64,000 nt of DNA, taken from NCBI RefSeq assembly GCF_002234575.2, contig NZ_CP022464.2:2294001-2358000 (forward strand). Direction: 5' to 3'. Positions within the stretch are counted from its first letter, which is position 1. Each line of letters starts with the position of its first letter. The DNA comes from Enterocloster bolteae. Lineage in GTDB: Bacteria; Bacillota; Clostridia; Lachnospirales; Lachnospiraceae. Both the position numbers and the translations under genes were made by a program. Positions 40,736 to 50,011 of this stretch are shown piece by piece. The notes beneath the pieces are model-generated. The model did no database searches and was not told the origin of the DNA. It saw only the letters and a program-made list of their open reading frames with translations.

Positions 40736-42748
40736 ATGAAAATTGGAATCCGGATTAAAATGTTTTTAGGTATCATGGTACCTGCATTGATGGTATTTCT
40801 GCTGTCGGGAGTGCTGATCAGCGTGTCTGTGGGGAAATATGCCAAGGTGCAGGCCAGAGAAAAGCTGACATCTGATTCTGAGTCCGCTGCCCATGAAGTG
40901 GATACTTTCTTTACCGGACATTTAAAAGCGGTTGAGCAGTCCGCCCAGGAAGCTCTGGTTATAGATTTCATGCATGAACTGAGAGGCAGCCAACGGGCCA
41001 GCGCAGCTCCCCGCTATGATGAGGTGATGGCGGCCATGGCGGTGCGTCAGGCCCTGGATTCATCTACCATACTGGGGGTCTGGCTGGCTGATACCGATTC
41101 CAGCCAGCTTTTTCAGCCGGACGGCTTTATCAGTGATCCAGGTTGGGACGTTACGTCAAGACCATGGTTTGAGTGCACAAAAACAAAGAAGCCTGTTATG
41201 ACGGAGCCGTACATTGATGTTAATACGGGACTCCCTATTGTGACGGCGGCGGCACCTGTGATTGACCGTCAGAGCGGAGAAGTATACGGGGCTTCCGGCA
41301 CGGATATTAACCTGGATACCCTTCAGCAGCGGATCAATGAGGTGAAGTTAGGGCAGACAGGATTTCTTGTGCTCATGAGCGGCTCAGGAAATATTCTCTG
41401 CTACCCGGACACAGAACAGGTGGGGAAATCCATTTCAGAAATCAATATCTCAGATGAAGTAAAGCAGGCTGTACAGAACGGATTGACCGGGGATTATATA
41501 TATGAAATAGACGGAACCCGGTATTACGGGAATCTTACCAGAATAGACAGCGCGGGGTGGTATGTACTCTCCGCCATGCCGGAGACGGAAGCGCTTCAGG
41601 GCTTTTATACGGTCATGCGCATGTCGGCGGTCACATTTGCAGGCAGTATGGTCCTTATGGCGGCGGCTGTTCTGCTGATCTCCAACGGCATTACACGTCC
41701 TATGAAAAAACTTGCTGATGCTGCACACCGGATTGCGGATGGGGAACTGAATGTGGAGACGGGCGTGCACTCAAAGGATGAAATCGGGCAGGTTGCCTCC
41801 GCCATGGAGCGCACCGTGTCAAAGCTTAAGGACTATATTGAATATATCAATGAGACCACCAGGGTCCTGGATGAAATCGCTGACGGCAATCTTCAGTTTG
41901 AACTGGAACTACAGTACGAAGGAGATTTTGCGAAAATCAGGGATGCTCTGATGCGGATCCGGACTACGCTGAATGATACTCTGGGAAGTATCCTTCGCAC
42001 AGCGGAACAGGTGACGGCCAGTTCGGGCCAGGTAGCGGACAGTACCAGCAGCCTTGCGGATGGAAATGCCAGGCAGGCCAGCTCCGTGGAAGAGCTTGCC
42101 GCCACCATCAATGAAATATTTACTCATGTAGATTCCAATGCCAGGCGCACCGAAGAGGTCAGCGGGCGCTCTGCGGAAATGGACCACCGGGTTGCGCTCA
42201 GCAACACACAGATGCAGGAGCTGGTGAAAGCAGTAAGGGATATCAGCAATAAGTCGGGCGAGATAGGGAAGATCATCAAAACCATCGAAGACATAGCATT
42301 CCAGACGAATATACTGGCTTTAAACGCGGCAGTGGAGGCGGCGCGGGCCGGTGAGGCAGGGAAAGGTTTTGCCGTTGTGGCGGATGAGGTGCGGAATTTG
42401 GCAAATAAAAGCGGCGAGGCGGCTAAGAATACCACATCTCTGATCGAAGAGTCTCTCCGGTCCATTGATAACGGACAGAAGATCGCCAATGAGACGGCAC
42501 AGTCACTGGGGCAGGTGGTTACCAGCGCACAACAGATCGCGGAGGCGGTGGAGGACATATCAAAGGCTTCCACGGAACAGGCCAAATCCCTGGATCAGGT
42601 GCGCATCGGGATCGAACAGATATCAGGAGTGGTTCAGACAAATGCCGCTATGGTGGAGGAGAACGCTGCAACAGGAGGCGAACTTTCAGAGGAAGCTAAG
42701 AAACTTTTTGATTTGATTTCCAGATTCAGGACGGACAGGAAGTTGTAA
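40736..42748 (+). CDS. Methyl-accepting chemotaxis protein (dCache-type)
   Basis: 670 aa receptor. First span residues ~8-30, extracellular dCache-type sensor ~35-290 (WLADTDSSQLFQPDG, VNTGLPIVTAAAPVIDRQSGEVYG), second span ~297-320, HAMP ~318-372, and a cytoplasmic coiled-coil signalling domain ending at the C-terminus. The conserved hairpin tip is IEDIAFQTNILALNAAVEAA. dCache receptors often sense amino acids or organic acids; ligand unknown. No chemotaxis operon is nearby. Confidence 0.93.
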   Translation: MKIGIRIKMFLGIMVPALMVFLLSGVLISVSVGKYAKVQAREKLTSDSESAAHEVDTFFTGHLKAVEQSAQEALVIDFMHELRGSQRASAAPRYDEVMAAMAVRQALDSSTILGVWLADTDSSQLFQPDGFISDPGWDVTSRPWFECTKTKKPVMTEPYIDVNTGLPIVTAAAPVIDRQSGEVYGASGTDINLDTLQQRINEVKLGQTGFLVLMSGSGNILCYPDTEQVGKSISEINISDEVKQAVQNGLTGDYIYEIDGTRYYGNLTRIDSAGWYVLSAMPETEALQGFYTVMRMSAVTFAGSMVLMAAAVLLISNGITRPMKKLADAAHRIADGELNVETGVHSKDEIGQVASAMERTVSKLKDYIEYINETTRVLDEIADGNLQFELELQYEGDFAKIRDALMRIRTTLNDTLGSILRTAEQVTASSGQVADSTSSLADGNARQASSVEELAATINEIFTHVDSNARRTEEVSGRSAEMDHRVALSNTQMQELVKAVRDISNKSGEIGKIIKTIEDIAFQTNILALNAAVEAARAGEAGKGFAVVADEVRNLANKSGEAAKNTTSLIEESLRSIDNGQKIANETAQSLGQVVTSAQQIAEAVEDISKASTEQAKSLDQVRIGIEQISGVVQTNAAMVEENAATGGELSEEAKKLFDLISRFRTDRKL

Positions 42749-42796
42749 CGGGACTTTGAACTGTTACGAAATTTTCGATAAAATCCTTGAAAATGC

Positions 42797-42825
42797 TTGC
42801 ATTTACAGCGGCATGATGGTATAGT
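42797..42825 (+). promoter_or_regulatory. Promoter of the rimP-nusA-infB operon
   Basis: TTGCAT (42797-42802), 17 bases, TATAGT (42820-42825). Start near 42832, about 80 bases before rimP. Confidence 0.65.
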
Positions 42826-42855
42826 GTATACGATAACTAATGTAAATTACTGATA

Positions 42856-42885
42856 AAAGAGTGGACACCAGTCCACTCTTTCGTT
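42856..42885 (+). terminator. Leader terminator/attenuator upstream of rimP
   Basis: Perfect 11-base stem AAAGAGTGGAC (42856-42866), loop ACCA, GTCCACTCTTT (42871-42881), then CGTTTT. Since it lies after the promoter at 42797 it is inside the operon leader. In B. subtilis nusA is reported to control its own operon by leader termination, so the same may apply here. Confidence 0.65.
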
Positions 42886-42913
42886 TTGGAAAGACAGGAA
42901 AGGTGGTGGAACG

Positions 42914-43381
42914 ATGGGAAAAAAGGAGAGCTATGAGAGCCGGGTGGAGAAACACCTCCTTCCACTGATGGAAGAGCATGGTTTTGAACTGGTAGACGTG
43001 GAATATGTAAAAGAAGCAGGTACCTGGTACCTGAGAGCTTATATAGATAAAGAAGGCGGGATTGCCGTGGATGACTGTGAGGTCATCAGCAGGGCCTTAA
43101 GCGACTGGCTGGACAAAGAGGATTTTATTGACGACAGCTATATTCTGGAAGTCAGTTCCCCGGGACTGGGCCGTCCTCTTAAGAAGGAAAGGGACTTCGT
43201 AAGAAGCATGGGCAAGGATGTGGATGTAAGGCTTTACCGTCAGCTTAACAAGCAAAAGGAATTTACGGGCGCCCTCAGTGCATATGATGAAAATACTGTG
43301 ACGCTGACCATGGAAGACGGAAGCCAGATGGTATTTGAAAAAGCGGACATTGCCCTGATACGGCTTGCGCTGGATTTTTAG
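42914..43381 (+). CDS. rimP: Ribosome maturation factor RimP
   Basis: 155 aa small-subunit maturation factor. Family layout: N-terminal domain with YESRVEKHLLPLMEEHGFELVDVEY (in part LVDVEYVKEAGTWYLRAYID), then DDCEVISRALSDWLD and the ISSPGLGRPL-equivalent VSSPGLGRPLKKERDF. AGGAAAGGTGG lies before the ATG. First gene of the operon rimP-nusA-rnpM-ylxQ-infB-rbfA. Confidence 0.95.
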   Translation: MGKKESYESRVEKHLLPLMEEHGFELVDVEYVKEAGTWYLRAYIDKEGGIAVDDCEVISRALSDWLDKEDFIDDSYILEVSSPGLGRPLKKERDFVRSMGKDVDVRLYRQLNKQKEFTGALSAYDENTVTLTMEDGSQMVFEKADIALIRLALDF

Positions 43382-43422
43382 TTAGATCATTCACATGCTG
43401 AGACATGGATAGGAGGATAAAC

Positions 43423-44589
43423 ATGAACAAGGAACTGTTAGAGGCAATGGAGGTATTGGAGAAAGAGAAGAACATCTCCAAAGATACGCTCATTGAAGCG
43501 ATTGAAAACTCTTTACTCACTGCCTGTAAGAACCATTTCGGAAAAGCCGATAATGTAAAGGTCACAGTGAACCCAAATACCTGTGACTTTGCAGTATATG
43601 CAGAAAAAGCGGTTGTGGAAAACGTGGAGGACGATTGTCTGGAGATGAGTCTGGCGGATGCCAAGATGCTGAATCCCAAGTATGAGATTGGGGATACGGT
43701 ACAGATTCCGCTGGATTCCAAGAAATTCGGACGTATTGCCACACAGAACGCAAAGAACGTGATTCTGCAGAAAATACGCGAGGAAGAACGCAAGGCACTG
43801 TACAACGAGTATTATATGAAGGAAAAGGATGTCATGACCGGCGTGGTACAGCGCTATCTGGGAAGGAACGTGAGCATTAACCTGGGCAGGGTGGACGCCA
43901 TCCTCAATGAAAGCGAGCAGGTAAAGGGTGAGACATTCCGTCCCACGGAGCGGGTCAAGGTATATGTCATCGAGGTAAAGGATACGCCAAAGGGCCCAAG
44001 AGTTTCTGTGTCCAGGACACACCCGGACCTGGTGAAACGTCTCTTTGAATCCGAGGTGGCCGAGGTCCGCGACGGCACAGTGGAAATCAAGGCCATTGCC
44101 AGGGAAGCAGGCTCCAGGACAAAGATTGCGGTGAAATCCAATGACGCCAATGTGGACCCGGTAGGCGCATGCGTGGGTCTCAACGGTTCCAGGGTTAATT
44201 CCATTGTAAGTGAATTAAAGGGTGAAAAAATTGACATCATTAACTGGGACGACAATCCTGCGTACCTGATTGAAAACGCTTTGAGCCCTGCAAAGGTTAT
44301 CTGCGTTGTGGCGGATGAGGAAGAGCGGGAAGCACAGGTTATTGTGCCGGATTACCAGCTGTCCCTTGCCATTGGCAAGGAGGGCCAGAACGCGAGACTG
44401 GCCGCAAGGCTTACGGGCTTTAAGATTGATATTAAGAGTGAAACCCAGGCCAGGGAAATGGGGCTCTTCGAGCAGATGGGACTCCAGTACGGCGACACGT
44501 CCTCTGAGAATTATGAGGAAGAGCAGGAGGAACCGGAAAGCTACCAGGAATATGAAGAAAACTATCAGGAAGACGGAAGCGAACAGTAA
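43423..44589 (+). CDS. nusA: Transcription termination/antitermination factor NusA
   Basis: 388 aa. N-terminal RNA polymerase-binding domain (MNKELLEAMEVLEKEKNISK), S1 domain (~130-200, KDVMTGVVQRYLGRNVSINLG), KH1 and KH2 (~205-345; GACVGLNGSRVNSIVSEL and QLSLAIGKEGQNARLAARLTG), and a 30-residue acidic tail rich in Glu and Tyr. ATG 43423 follows AGGAGG; the ATG at 43405 is 18 bases upstream and has no site. Lacks the C-terminal repeats of enterobacterial NusA, as normal in Firmicutes. Confidence 0.96.
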   Translation: MNKELLEAMEVLEKEKNISKDTLIEAIENSLLTACKNHFGKADNVKVTVNPNTCDFAVYAEKAVVENVEDDCLEMSLADAKMLNPKYEIGDTVQIPLDSKKFGRIATQNAKNVILQKIREEERKALYNEYYMKEKDVMTGVVQRYLGRNVSINLGRVDAILNESEQVKGETFRPTERVKVYVIEVKDTPKGPRVSVSRTHPDLVKRLFESEVAEVRDGTVEIKAIAREAGSRTKIAVKSNDANVDPVGACVGLNGSRVNSIVSELKGEKIDIINWDDNPAYLIENALSPAKVICVVADEEEREAQVIVPDYQLSLAIGKEGQNARLAARLTGFKIDIKSETQAREMGLFEQMGLQYGDTSSENYEEEQEEPESYQEYEENYQEDGSEQ

Positions 44590-44623
44590 AAGGGATACTC
44601 TGAGAAGGTTAGGAGTGATGTAA

Positions 44624-44896
44624 GTGAGCATGAAAAAAGTTCCGCTCAGGCAGTGTATCGGCTGCCAGGAGATGAAGAGCAAGAAAGAAATGATAAGAGT
44701 CATAAAAACCGCCGAGGATGAGATTATGTTGGATGCCACAGGCCGCAAGAACGGCAGGGGCGCTTACCTGTGTCCATCAATGGAATGCCTGAAGAAGGCA
44801 GTGAAGGGAAAGGGACTGGAACGTTCCTTCAAGATGGCCATTCCCAAAGAGGTGTATGAAACTCTGGAAAAGGAGATGGAAGAACTTGGCAGATAA
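44624..44896 (+). CDS. rnpM: YlxR-family RNase P modulator (RnpM)
   Basis: 90 aa YlxR/DUF448 protein, from GTG 44624 (AGGAG 8 bases upstream; ATG 44630 is a possible alternative). Typical start KVPLRQCIGCQEMKSKKEMIRV with the conserved Cys-x-x-Cys, followed by GRKNGRGAYLC. The B. subtilis homologue binds RNase P RNA. Position between nusA and ylxQ is conserved in Firmicutes. Confidence 0.92.
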   Translation: MSMKKVPLRQCIGCQEMKSKKEMIRVIKTAEDEIMLDATGRKNGRGAYLCPSMECLKKAVKGKGLERSFKMAIPKEVYETLEKEMEELGR

Positions 44897-45221
44897 CAAA
44901 AGGCTGTTAAGCCTGGTGGGCCTTGCAACAAGGGCCAGGAAGGTGGTCAGCGGCGAATTTTCGACGGAGAAATCAGTAAAGAGCGGAAAGTCCCATTTGG
45001 TAATCGTATCGGAAGAGGCTTCTGACAACACGAAGAAAAAGTTTACCAACATGTGTACTTACTATAAAGTCCCAATCTATCTGTTTGGAACAAAGGACGA
45101 ACTGGGGCATGCCATGGGGCAGGAGTTCAGGGCGTCACTGTCAGTGGAGGATGCAGGTTTCGCAAAGTCAATGGTAGAACGAATGAATATAAACGGAGGT
45201 AGCTTGAATGAGAGTAAGTGA
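44886..45221 (+). CDS. ylxQ: L7Ae-family ribosomal protein (YlxQ)
   Basis: 111 aa L7Ae/L30e/S12e-type RNA-binding protein, kink-turn binder class. Core: KRLLSLVGLATRARKVVSGEF, SHLVIVSEEASDNTKKK, and VPIYLFGTKDELGHAMG. I start at TTG 44886, which overlaps the rnpM stop and has AAGGAG in range; an ATG at 44856 would add ten residues (MKLWKRRWKN) encoded inside rnpM. Overlaps infB by 14 bases. Confidence 0.85.
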   Translation: MADNKRLLSLVGLATRARKVVSGEFSTEKSVKSGKSHLVIVSEEASDNTKKKFTNMCTYYKVPIYLFGTKDELGHAMGQEFRASLSVEDAGFAKSMVERMNINGGSLNESK

Positions 45222-48200
45222 ACTGGCAAATGAACTGGGCAAGACCAGTAAGGAGATATTGGAAATTATTAAGACGAAAGATAAAGCAGCTGTATTATAT
45301 GCAGCATCGAATGTGACAAAGGATCAGGAGAATATTGTGCGCTCTTTTGCAAATCCTAAGAGGGATGCAAAACCTGCCGCACCGGAGCACAGGTCGGAGG
45401 CTCCTAAAACAGAGGCCCCCAGAGCAGAAGCTCCAAGAACAGAGGCACCAAGGACAGAAGCGCCTAAAACAGAGGCTCCTAAGGCAGAGGCTGTCAGGAG
45501 CCAGGACGGCGCGTCCAAGGGAGAGCCGGCTAAGAAGAAGCTGACAGCCGTGTTCCGCCCGCAGAACGCCCAGCAGCAGATTAAGCGTCCGGTTCCTCCG
45601 AAATCCCAGACAGCAAACCAGGGCCATACGGCACCCGCTCCCGCGGCAGCGCCGCAGCCGGCGCAGGCAGCAGCATCGGCAGTACCGGCAGAGGCTGCCA
45701 AACCTCAGGTGCAGGCCCAGTCCGCGGATACGGTTTCAGAGAAAGCCGCAGCACCCCAGCCGTCTGCAGCACCCCAGGCAGGTGCTCATACAGGAACCCA
45801 GGGAACTGCCCAGGACAGCCGCGATACAGCCAGGAGCCAGGGAGGCTACCAGGGCAGCCGCGACAACAACCGCGGTCAGGGAGGTTACCAGGGCAACCGC
45901 GATAACAACCGCGGTCAGGGAGGCTATCAGGGCAGCCAGGGAGGCTACCAGGGAAACCGTGACAACAACAGAGGCCAGGGAGGCTACCAGGGCAACCGCG
46001 ACAATAACAGGAGCCAGGGAGGTTACCAGGGCAACCGCGATAATAACCGCGGCCAGGGCGGCTATCAGGGAGGCCAGGGAGGCTACCAGGGCAACCGTGA
46101 CAACAACAGAAGCCAGGGCGGCTATCAGGGAGGTTACCAGGGCAACCGCGACAACAACAGACCCCAGGGAGGCGGCTATCAGGGCAACAGACCTCAGGGC
46201 GGCTACCAGGGAGGCCAGGGAGGCTACCAGGGCAACCGCGACAACAACAGGCCCCAGGGAGGCGGCTATCAGGGCAACAGACCTCAGGGCGGCTATCAGG
46301 GAGGCCAGGGAGGCTACCAGGGCAACCGTGACAACAACAGACCCCAGGGAGGCGGCTACCAGGGAAACAGACCCCAGGGCGGCTATCAGGGGCAGGGAGG
46401 TTACCAGGGTAACCGCGACAACAGACCTCAGGGAGGCGGCTATCAGGGCAACAGGCCCCAGGGCGGCTATCAGGGAGGCCAGGGAGGCTACCAGGGTAAC
46501 CGCGACAACAACAGGCCCCAGGGAGGCGGCTACCAGGGCAACAGGCCTCAGGGCGGCTACGGCGCAAGACCCCAGGGTGGCTATCAGGGCCGTCCGGGAG
46601 ATGACAAGGATGCAAGGGATAACAGAGGCAGGAATGACAGCCGCCGCCCGGCAGGAGCCAGAGACGGAAAATCTTCCTTTGACACCCCAATCCAGACAAA
46701 GCCAACCAGCAACCGCCAGAACAAGAATTCTCATAAGAATGACAGATTTGATAAGCGCGACAGGTTGGAGGACGGCAAGAAGAAAGTGCCGAAGACAGGA
46801 AAGGGAGCATTTATCATGCCCCAGCCTAAGAAGGAGGAGTCCAAGGCGGATGAGGTGAAAACCATTACTCTTCCCGATGTACTCACCATCAAGGAGCTGG
46901 CAGAGAAGATGAAGCTTCAGCCGTCTGTCATTGTAAAGAAGCTGTTTTTAAAGGGCCAGGTAGTAACCCTGAACCAGGAAATCGACTATGAGCAGGCGGA
47001 AGAGATAGCCATGGAATTCGATGTCCTGTGTGAAAGGGAAGTAAAGGTTGATGTCATAGCGGAGCTTTTGAAGGAAGATGAAGAGAGCACCGAGGACATG
47101 GTTCCCAGATCACCGGTTGTATGTGTTATGGGCCATGTTGACCACGGTAAAACCTCCCTTTTGGACGCTATCCGTGAGACCAACGTGACTGCAAGAGAGG
47201 CAGGCGGCATCACCCAGCATATTGGTGCGTCTGTCATTGAGATAAACGACCGCAAGATTACGTTCCTGGATACGCCGGGACATGAGGCATTCACGGCCAT
47301 GCGTATGAGAGGAGCACAGTCCACGGACATTGCCATCCTGGTAGTGGCTGCGGACGACGGTGTAATGCCTCAGACAGTTGAGGCCATCAACCACGCAAAG
47401 GCAGCCAATGTGGAAATCATTGTGGCCATCAATAAGATTGATAAGCCAAGCGCCAACGTGGATAAGGTAAAGCAGGAGCTGGCTGAGTATGAGCTGATTC
47501 CCGAGGATTGGGGCGGCAGCACCATCTTTGTACCTGTTTCCGCCCATACAAAAGAGGGTATCAAGGATCTGCTGGAGATGGTTCTTCTGACCGCAGACGT
47601 CCTTGAACTGAAGGCTAACCCCAACCGTAAGGGCAGGGGCCTTGTGATCGAGGCAGAGCTGGATAAGGGCAAGGGACCTGTTGCCACGGTTCTGGTACAG
47701 AAAGGTACCTTAAGAGTGGGAGAGACCATTGCGGCCGGCGCATGCTTCGGCAAGATTCGTGCCATGATGGACGACAGGGGCCGCCGCGTGAAGGAAGCAG
47801 GACCATCCACGCCAGTGGAAATCCTGGGCCTCAACGATGTGCCGAATGCCGGTGAGGTATTTGTGGCTACTGAAAATGAGAAGGAAGCAAGAAACTTTGC
47901 TGAGACATTTATTTCAGAAGGAAAGAGCAAACTGATAGAGGATACAAAGGCAAAACTGTCTCTGGATGACCTGTTCAGCCAGATTCAGGCCGGTAATGTA
48001 AAGGAACTGCCGATTATCGTAAAGGCTGACGTGCAGGGCTCCGTGGAGGCTGTAAAGCAGAGTCTTACCAAGCTCTCCAACGAGGAGGTTATGGTGAAGG
48101 TGATTCACGGCGGCGTAGGCGCCATCAACGAATCCGATGTTTCCCTGGCATCCGCGTCCAACGCAATCATCATCGGCTTCAACATCCGTCCGGATGCAAC

Positions 48201-48606
48201 AGCCAAGTCCATTGCGGAGCGCGAGAAGGTGGATATCCGTCTGTACAAGGTTATCTATCAGGCCATCGAGGATGTGGAAGCAGCCATGAAGGGCATGCTG
48301 GATCCTGTATTCGAGGAAAAGGTTATCGGCCATGCAGTGATCCGCCAGACCTTTAAGGCATCCGGCATAGGCACCATTGCAGGTTCCTATGTATTGGACG
48401 GCAAGTTCCAGAGAAACTGCAGCTGCCGTGTCAAGAGAGAGGGAGAGCAGATTTTTGAAGGACCTCTGGCTTCTCTTAAGCGTTTCAAGGACGATGTAAA
48501 GGAAGTGGCGGCAGGATACGAGTGCGGTCTTGTATTTGAGAAGTTTAATGATCTTCAGGAAGATGATGAGATCGAGGCTTACATCATGGTGGAAGTACCG
48601 AGATAG
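45208..48606 (+). CDS. infB: Translation initiation factor IF-2 with giant low-complexity insert
   Basis: 1132 aa GTPase that places initiator tRNA on the ribosome; common Firmicutes IF-2 is ~700-900 aa. Order: IF2_N (1-52), a TEAPR/AEAPK hexad region (~62-96), an Ala/Pro/Gln linker, then residues ~212-462 built of about 28 GYQGNRD(N)NRPQG-type repeats, a basic region, second IF2_N (~552-610), the G domain with P-loop GHVDHGKT at 642-649, and domains II, III and C1/C2. The core is intact. AAACGGAGG lies before the ATG. Overlaps ylxQ. Confidence 0.96.
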   Translation: MRVSELANELGKTSKEILEIIKTKDKAAVLYAASNVTKDQENIVRSFANPKRDAKPAAPEHRSEAPKTEAPRAEAPRTEAPRTEAPKTEAPKAEAVRSQDGASKGEPAKKKLTAVFRPQNAQQQIKRPVPPKSQTANQGHTAPAPAAAPQPAQAAASAVPAEAAKPQVQAQSADTVSEKAAAPQPSAAPQAGAHTGTQGTAQDSRDTARSQGGYQGSRDNNRGQGGYQGNRDNNRGQGGYQGSQGGYQGNRDNNRGQGGYQGNRDNNRSQGGYQGNRDNNRGQGGYQGGQGGYQGNRDNNRSQGGYQGGYQGNRDNNRPQGGGYQGNRPQGGYQGGQGGYQGNRDNNRPQGGGYQGNRPQGGYQGGQGGYQGNRDNNRPQGGGYQGNRPQGGYQGQGGYQGNRDNRPQGGGYQGNRPQGGYQGGQGGYQGNRDNNRPQGGGYQGNRPQGGYGARPQGGYQGRPGDDKDARDNRGRNDSRRPAGARDGKSSFDTPIQTKPTSNRQNKNSHKNDRFDKRDRLEDGKKKVPKTGKGAFIMPQPKKEESKADEVKTITLPDVLTIKELAEKMKLQPSVIVKKLFLKGQVVTLNQEIDYEQAEEIAMEFDVLCEREVKVDVIAELLKEDEESTEDMVPRSPVVCVMGHVDHGKTSLLDAIRETNVTAREAGGITQHIGASVIEINDRKITFLDTPGHEAFTAMRMRGAQSTDIAILVVAADDGVMPQTVEAINHAKAANVEIIVAINKIDKPSANVDKVKQELAEYELIPEDWGGSTIFVPVSAHTKEGIKDLLEMVLLTADVLELKANPNRKGRGLVIEAELDKGKGPVATVLVQKGTLRVGETIAAGACFGKIRAMMDDRGRRVKEAGPSTPVEILGLNDVPNAGEVFVATENEKEARNFAETFISEGKSKLIEDTKAKLSLDDLFSQIQAGNVKELPIIVKADVQGSVEAVKQSLTKLSNEEVMVKVIHGGVGAINESDVSLASASNAIIIGFNIRPDATAKSIAEREKVDIRLYKVIYQAIEDVEAAMKGMLDPVFEEKVIGHAVIRQTFKASGIGTIAGSYVLDGKFQRNCSCRVKREGEQIFEGPLASLKRFKDDVKEVAAGYECGLVFEKFNDLQEDDEIEAYIMVEVPR
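45840..46600 (+). repeat. Coding tandem repeat region of infB (GYQGNRDNN / GYQGNRPQG units)
   Basis: About 760 bases of imperfect direct repeats coding for the IF2 insert. Units of 30-45 bases (GGCTACCAGGGCAACCGCGA type, then AACAACAGRCCCCAGGGAGG) vary in number and order, with longer higher-order units of about 90 bases from ~46120 on. The antisense strand stays open across it, which produces a long spurious antisense frame. Confidence 0.9.
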
Positions 48607-48631
48607 GCATCATGGCTAAGAGAGGAGTTAC

Positions 48632-49033
48632 ATGCGTAAGAACAGCATAAAGAATACCAGAATCAACATGGAGGTCCAGCGGGAGCTCAGTGAGATCATC
48701 CGCGGGGGAATCAAGGATCCAAGGATTCATCCCATGACCAGTGTGGTTTCCGTGGAGGTTACACCAGACCTTAAGTTCTGCAAGGCGTATATCAGCGTTC
48801 TTGGGGACGAGGAGGCGGGAAAGTCAACCATCCAGGGGTTAAAGAGCGCAGAAGGGTACGTGCGCAGGGAGCTTGCCAGAAGGGTAAACCTGCGCAACAC
48901 GCCGGAGCTGAAGTTCATATTGGACCAGTCCATTGAATATGGTGTCAACATGTCCAGACTCATTGATGAAGTGACAAAAGACCTTCATCAGGAAGAAACA
49001 CAGGATGAGGAAGGAGCAAAGGAGGAGTTTTAA
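48632..49033 (+). CDS. rbfA: Ribosome-binding factor A
   Basis: 133 aa KH-like 30S maturation and cold-shock factor. Typical RINMEVQRELSEIIRGGIKDPRI start and the SVEVTPDLKFCKAYISVLG strand, RRELARRVNLRNTPELKF. GAGAGGAG precedes the ATG. TAATG overlap with nrnA. Confidence 0.95.
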   Translation: MRKNSIKNTRINMEVQRELSEIIRGGIKDPRIHPMTSVVSVEVTPDLKFCKAYISVLGDEEAGKSTIQGLKSAEGYVRRELARRVNLRNTPELKFILDQSIEYGVNMSRLIDEVTKDLHQEETQDEEGAKEEF

Positions 49034-50001
49034 TGACGATTCTTGAACAGATGTTAGAGGACACCAAGTCCGTCGCTATCCTGGGCCATATACGCCCGGA
49101 CGGCGACTGCCTGGGCTCCACACTGGGACTTTATAACTATCTCCGGCTTAATTATCCAGATATACGGGCAGCCGTGTATCTGGAGGAGTCATCTCCTAAA
49201 TTCAGTTATCTGAAGGGATATGATACAATCCGCCACCAGGTTGACGGTGAATGCTATGAGCTCTGCGTCTGCCTGGACAGCGGCGATATCCAGCGTCTGG
49301 GTGATTTTAAACATTACCTGGACCAGGCTGACAAAAGCCTGTGCCTGGACCATCACGTGACCAATACCCGTTACGGCGGCACCAACGTGGTTCCGGATGA
49401 GGCCAGTTCCACCTGCGAGGTCCTTTTTGACCAGCTGGACGAAGGAAAACTTGACCGCTATACGGCGGAATGCCTGTATACCGGCATCATCCACGACACA
49501 GGCGTGTTCAAATTTTCCTGTACCTCAGCCCACACCATGGAGATAGCGGGTAAGCTGATGGGAAAGGGAATTGACTTCGGAGCCATCATAGACAACAGCT
49601 TTTACAGAAAAACATACATCCAGAACCAGATTCTGGGCAGAGCTCTTTTGGAGAGCATCACCTTTTTTGACGGACGGTGCATCTTCAGCGCCATCCGCCA
49701 GAGCGAGATGGAGTTTTACGGGGTTGACGGCAAGGATATGGACGGCATCATTGACCAGCTGCGCCTTACGGAAGGCGTGGAAGTTGCCATTTTCCTCTAT
49801 GAGACAGGACCTCAGGAATTTAAGGTCAGCATGCGCTCCCAGTATCTGGTGGACGTAAGCAGGATTGCCGCGTTCTTCGGCGGCGGTGGCCATGTAAGGG
49901 CTGCCGGATGCTCTATGAGCGGCAGCATACACGACGTAATCAACAATCTGTCCGTACACATTGCCAGGCAGCTGGATGCTGCATCAGGCAGCCAGGAGTA
50001 A
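49033..50001 (+). CDS. nrnA: DHH-family phosphoesterase (NrnA-like oligoribonuclease / pAp phosphatase)
   Basis: 322 aa DHH/DHHA1 protein. Metal motifs: GHIRPDGDCLGS (Asp ligands), CLDSGD, and LDHHVTNTRYG (the DHH motif), and the C-terminal DHHA1 GGGGHVRAAGCSM. NrnA degrades nano-RNA and pAp. It lies between rbfA and truB exactly as in most Firmicutes. The ATG overlaps the rbfA stop. Confidence 0.94.
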   Translation: MTILEQMLEDTKSVAILGHIRPDGDCLGSTLGLYNYLRLNYPDIRAAVYLEESSPKFSYLKGYDTIRHQVDGECYELCVCLDSGDIQRLGDFKHYLDQADKSLCLDHHVTNTRYGGTNVVPDEASSTCEVLFDQLDEGKLDRYTAECLYTGIIHDTGVFKFSCTSAHTMEIAGKLMGKGIDFGAIIDNSFYRKTYIQNQILGRALLESITFFDGRCIFSAIRQSEMEFYGVDGKDMDGIIDQLRLTEGVEVAIFLYETGPQEFKVSMRSQYLVDVSRIAAFFGGGGHVRAAGCSMSGSIHDVINNLSVHIARQLDAASGSQE

Positions 50002-50011
50002 GGAACATACC

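Noticed and set aside
45581..46810. Long antisense frame of about 409 codons across infB
   Set aside because: It is produced by the repeated GC-rich codons of the IF2 insert; its product is a Cys/Pro/Gly repeat with no ribosome site.
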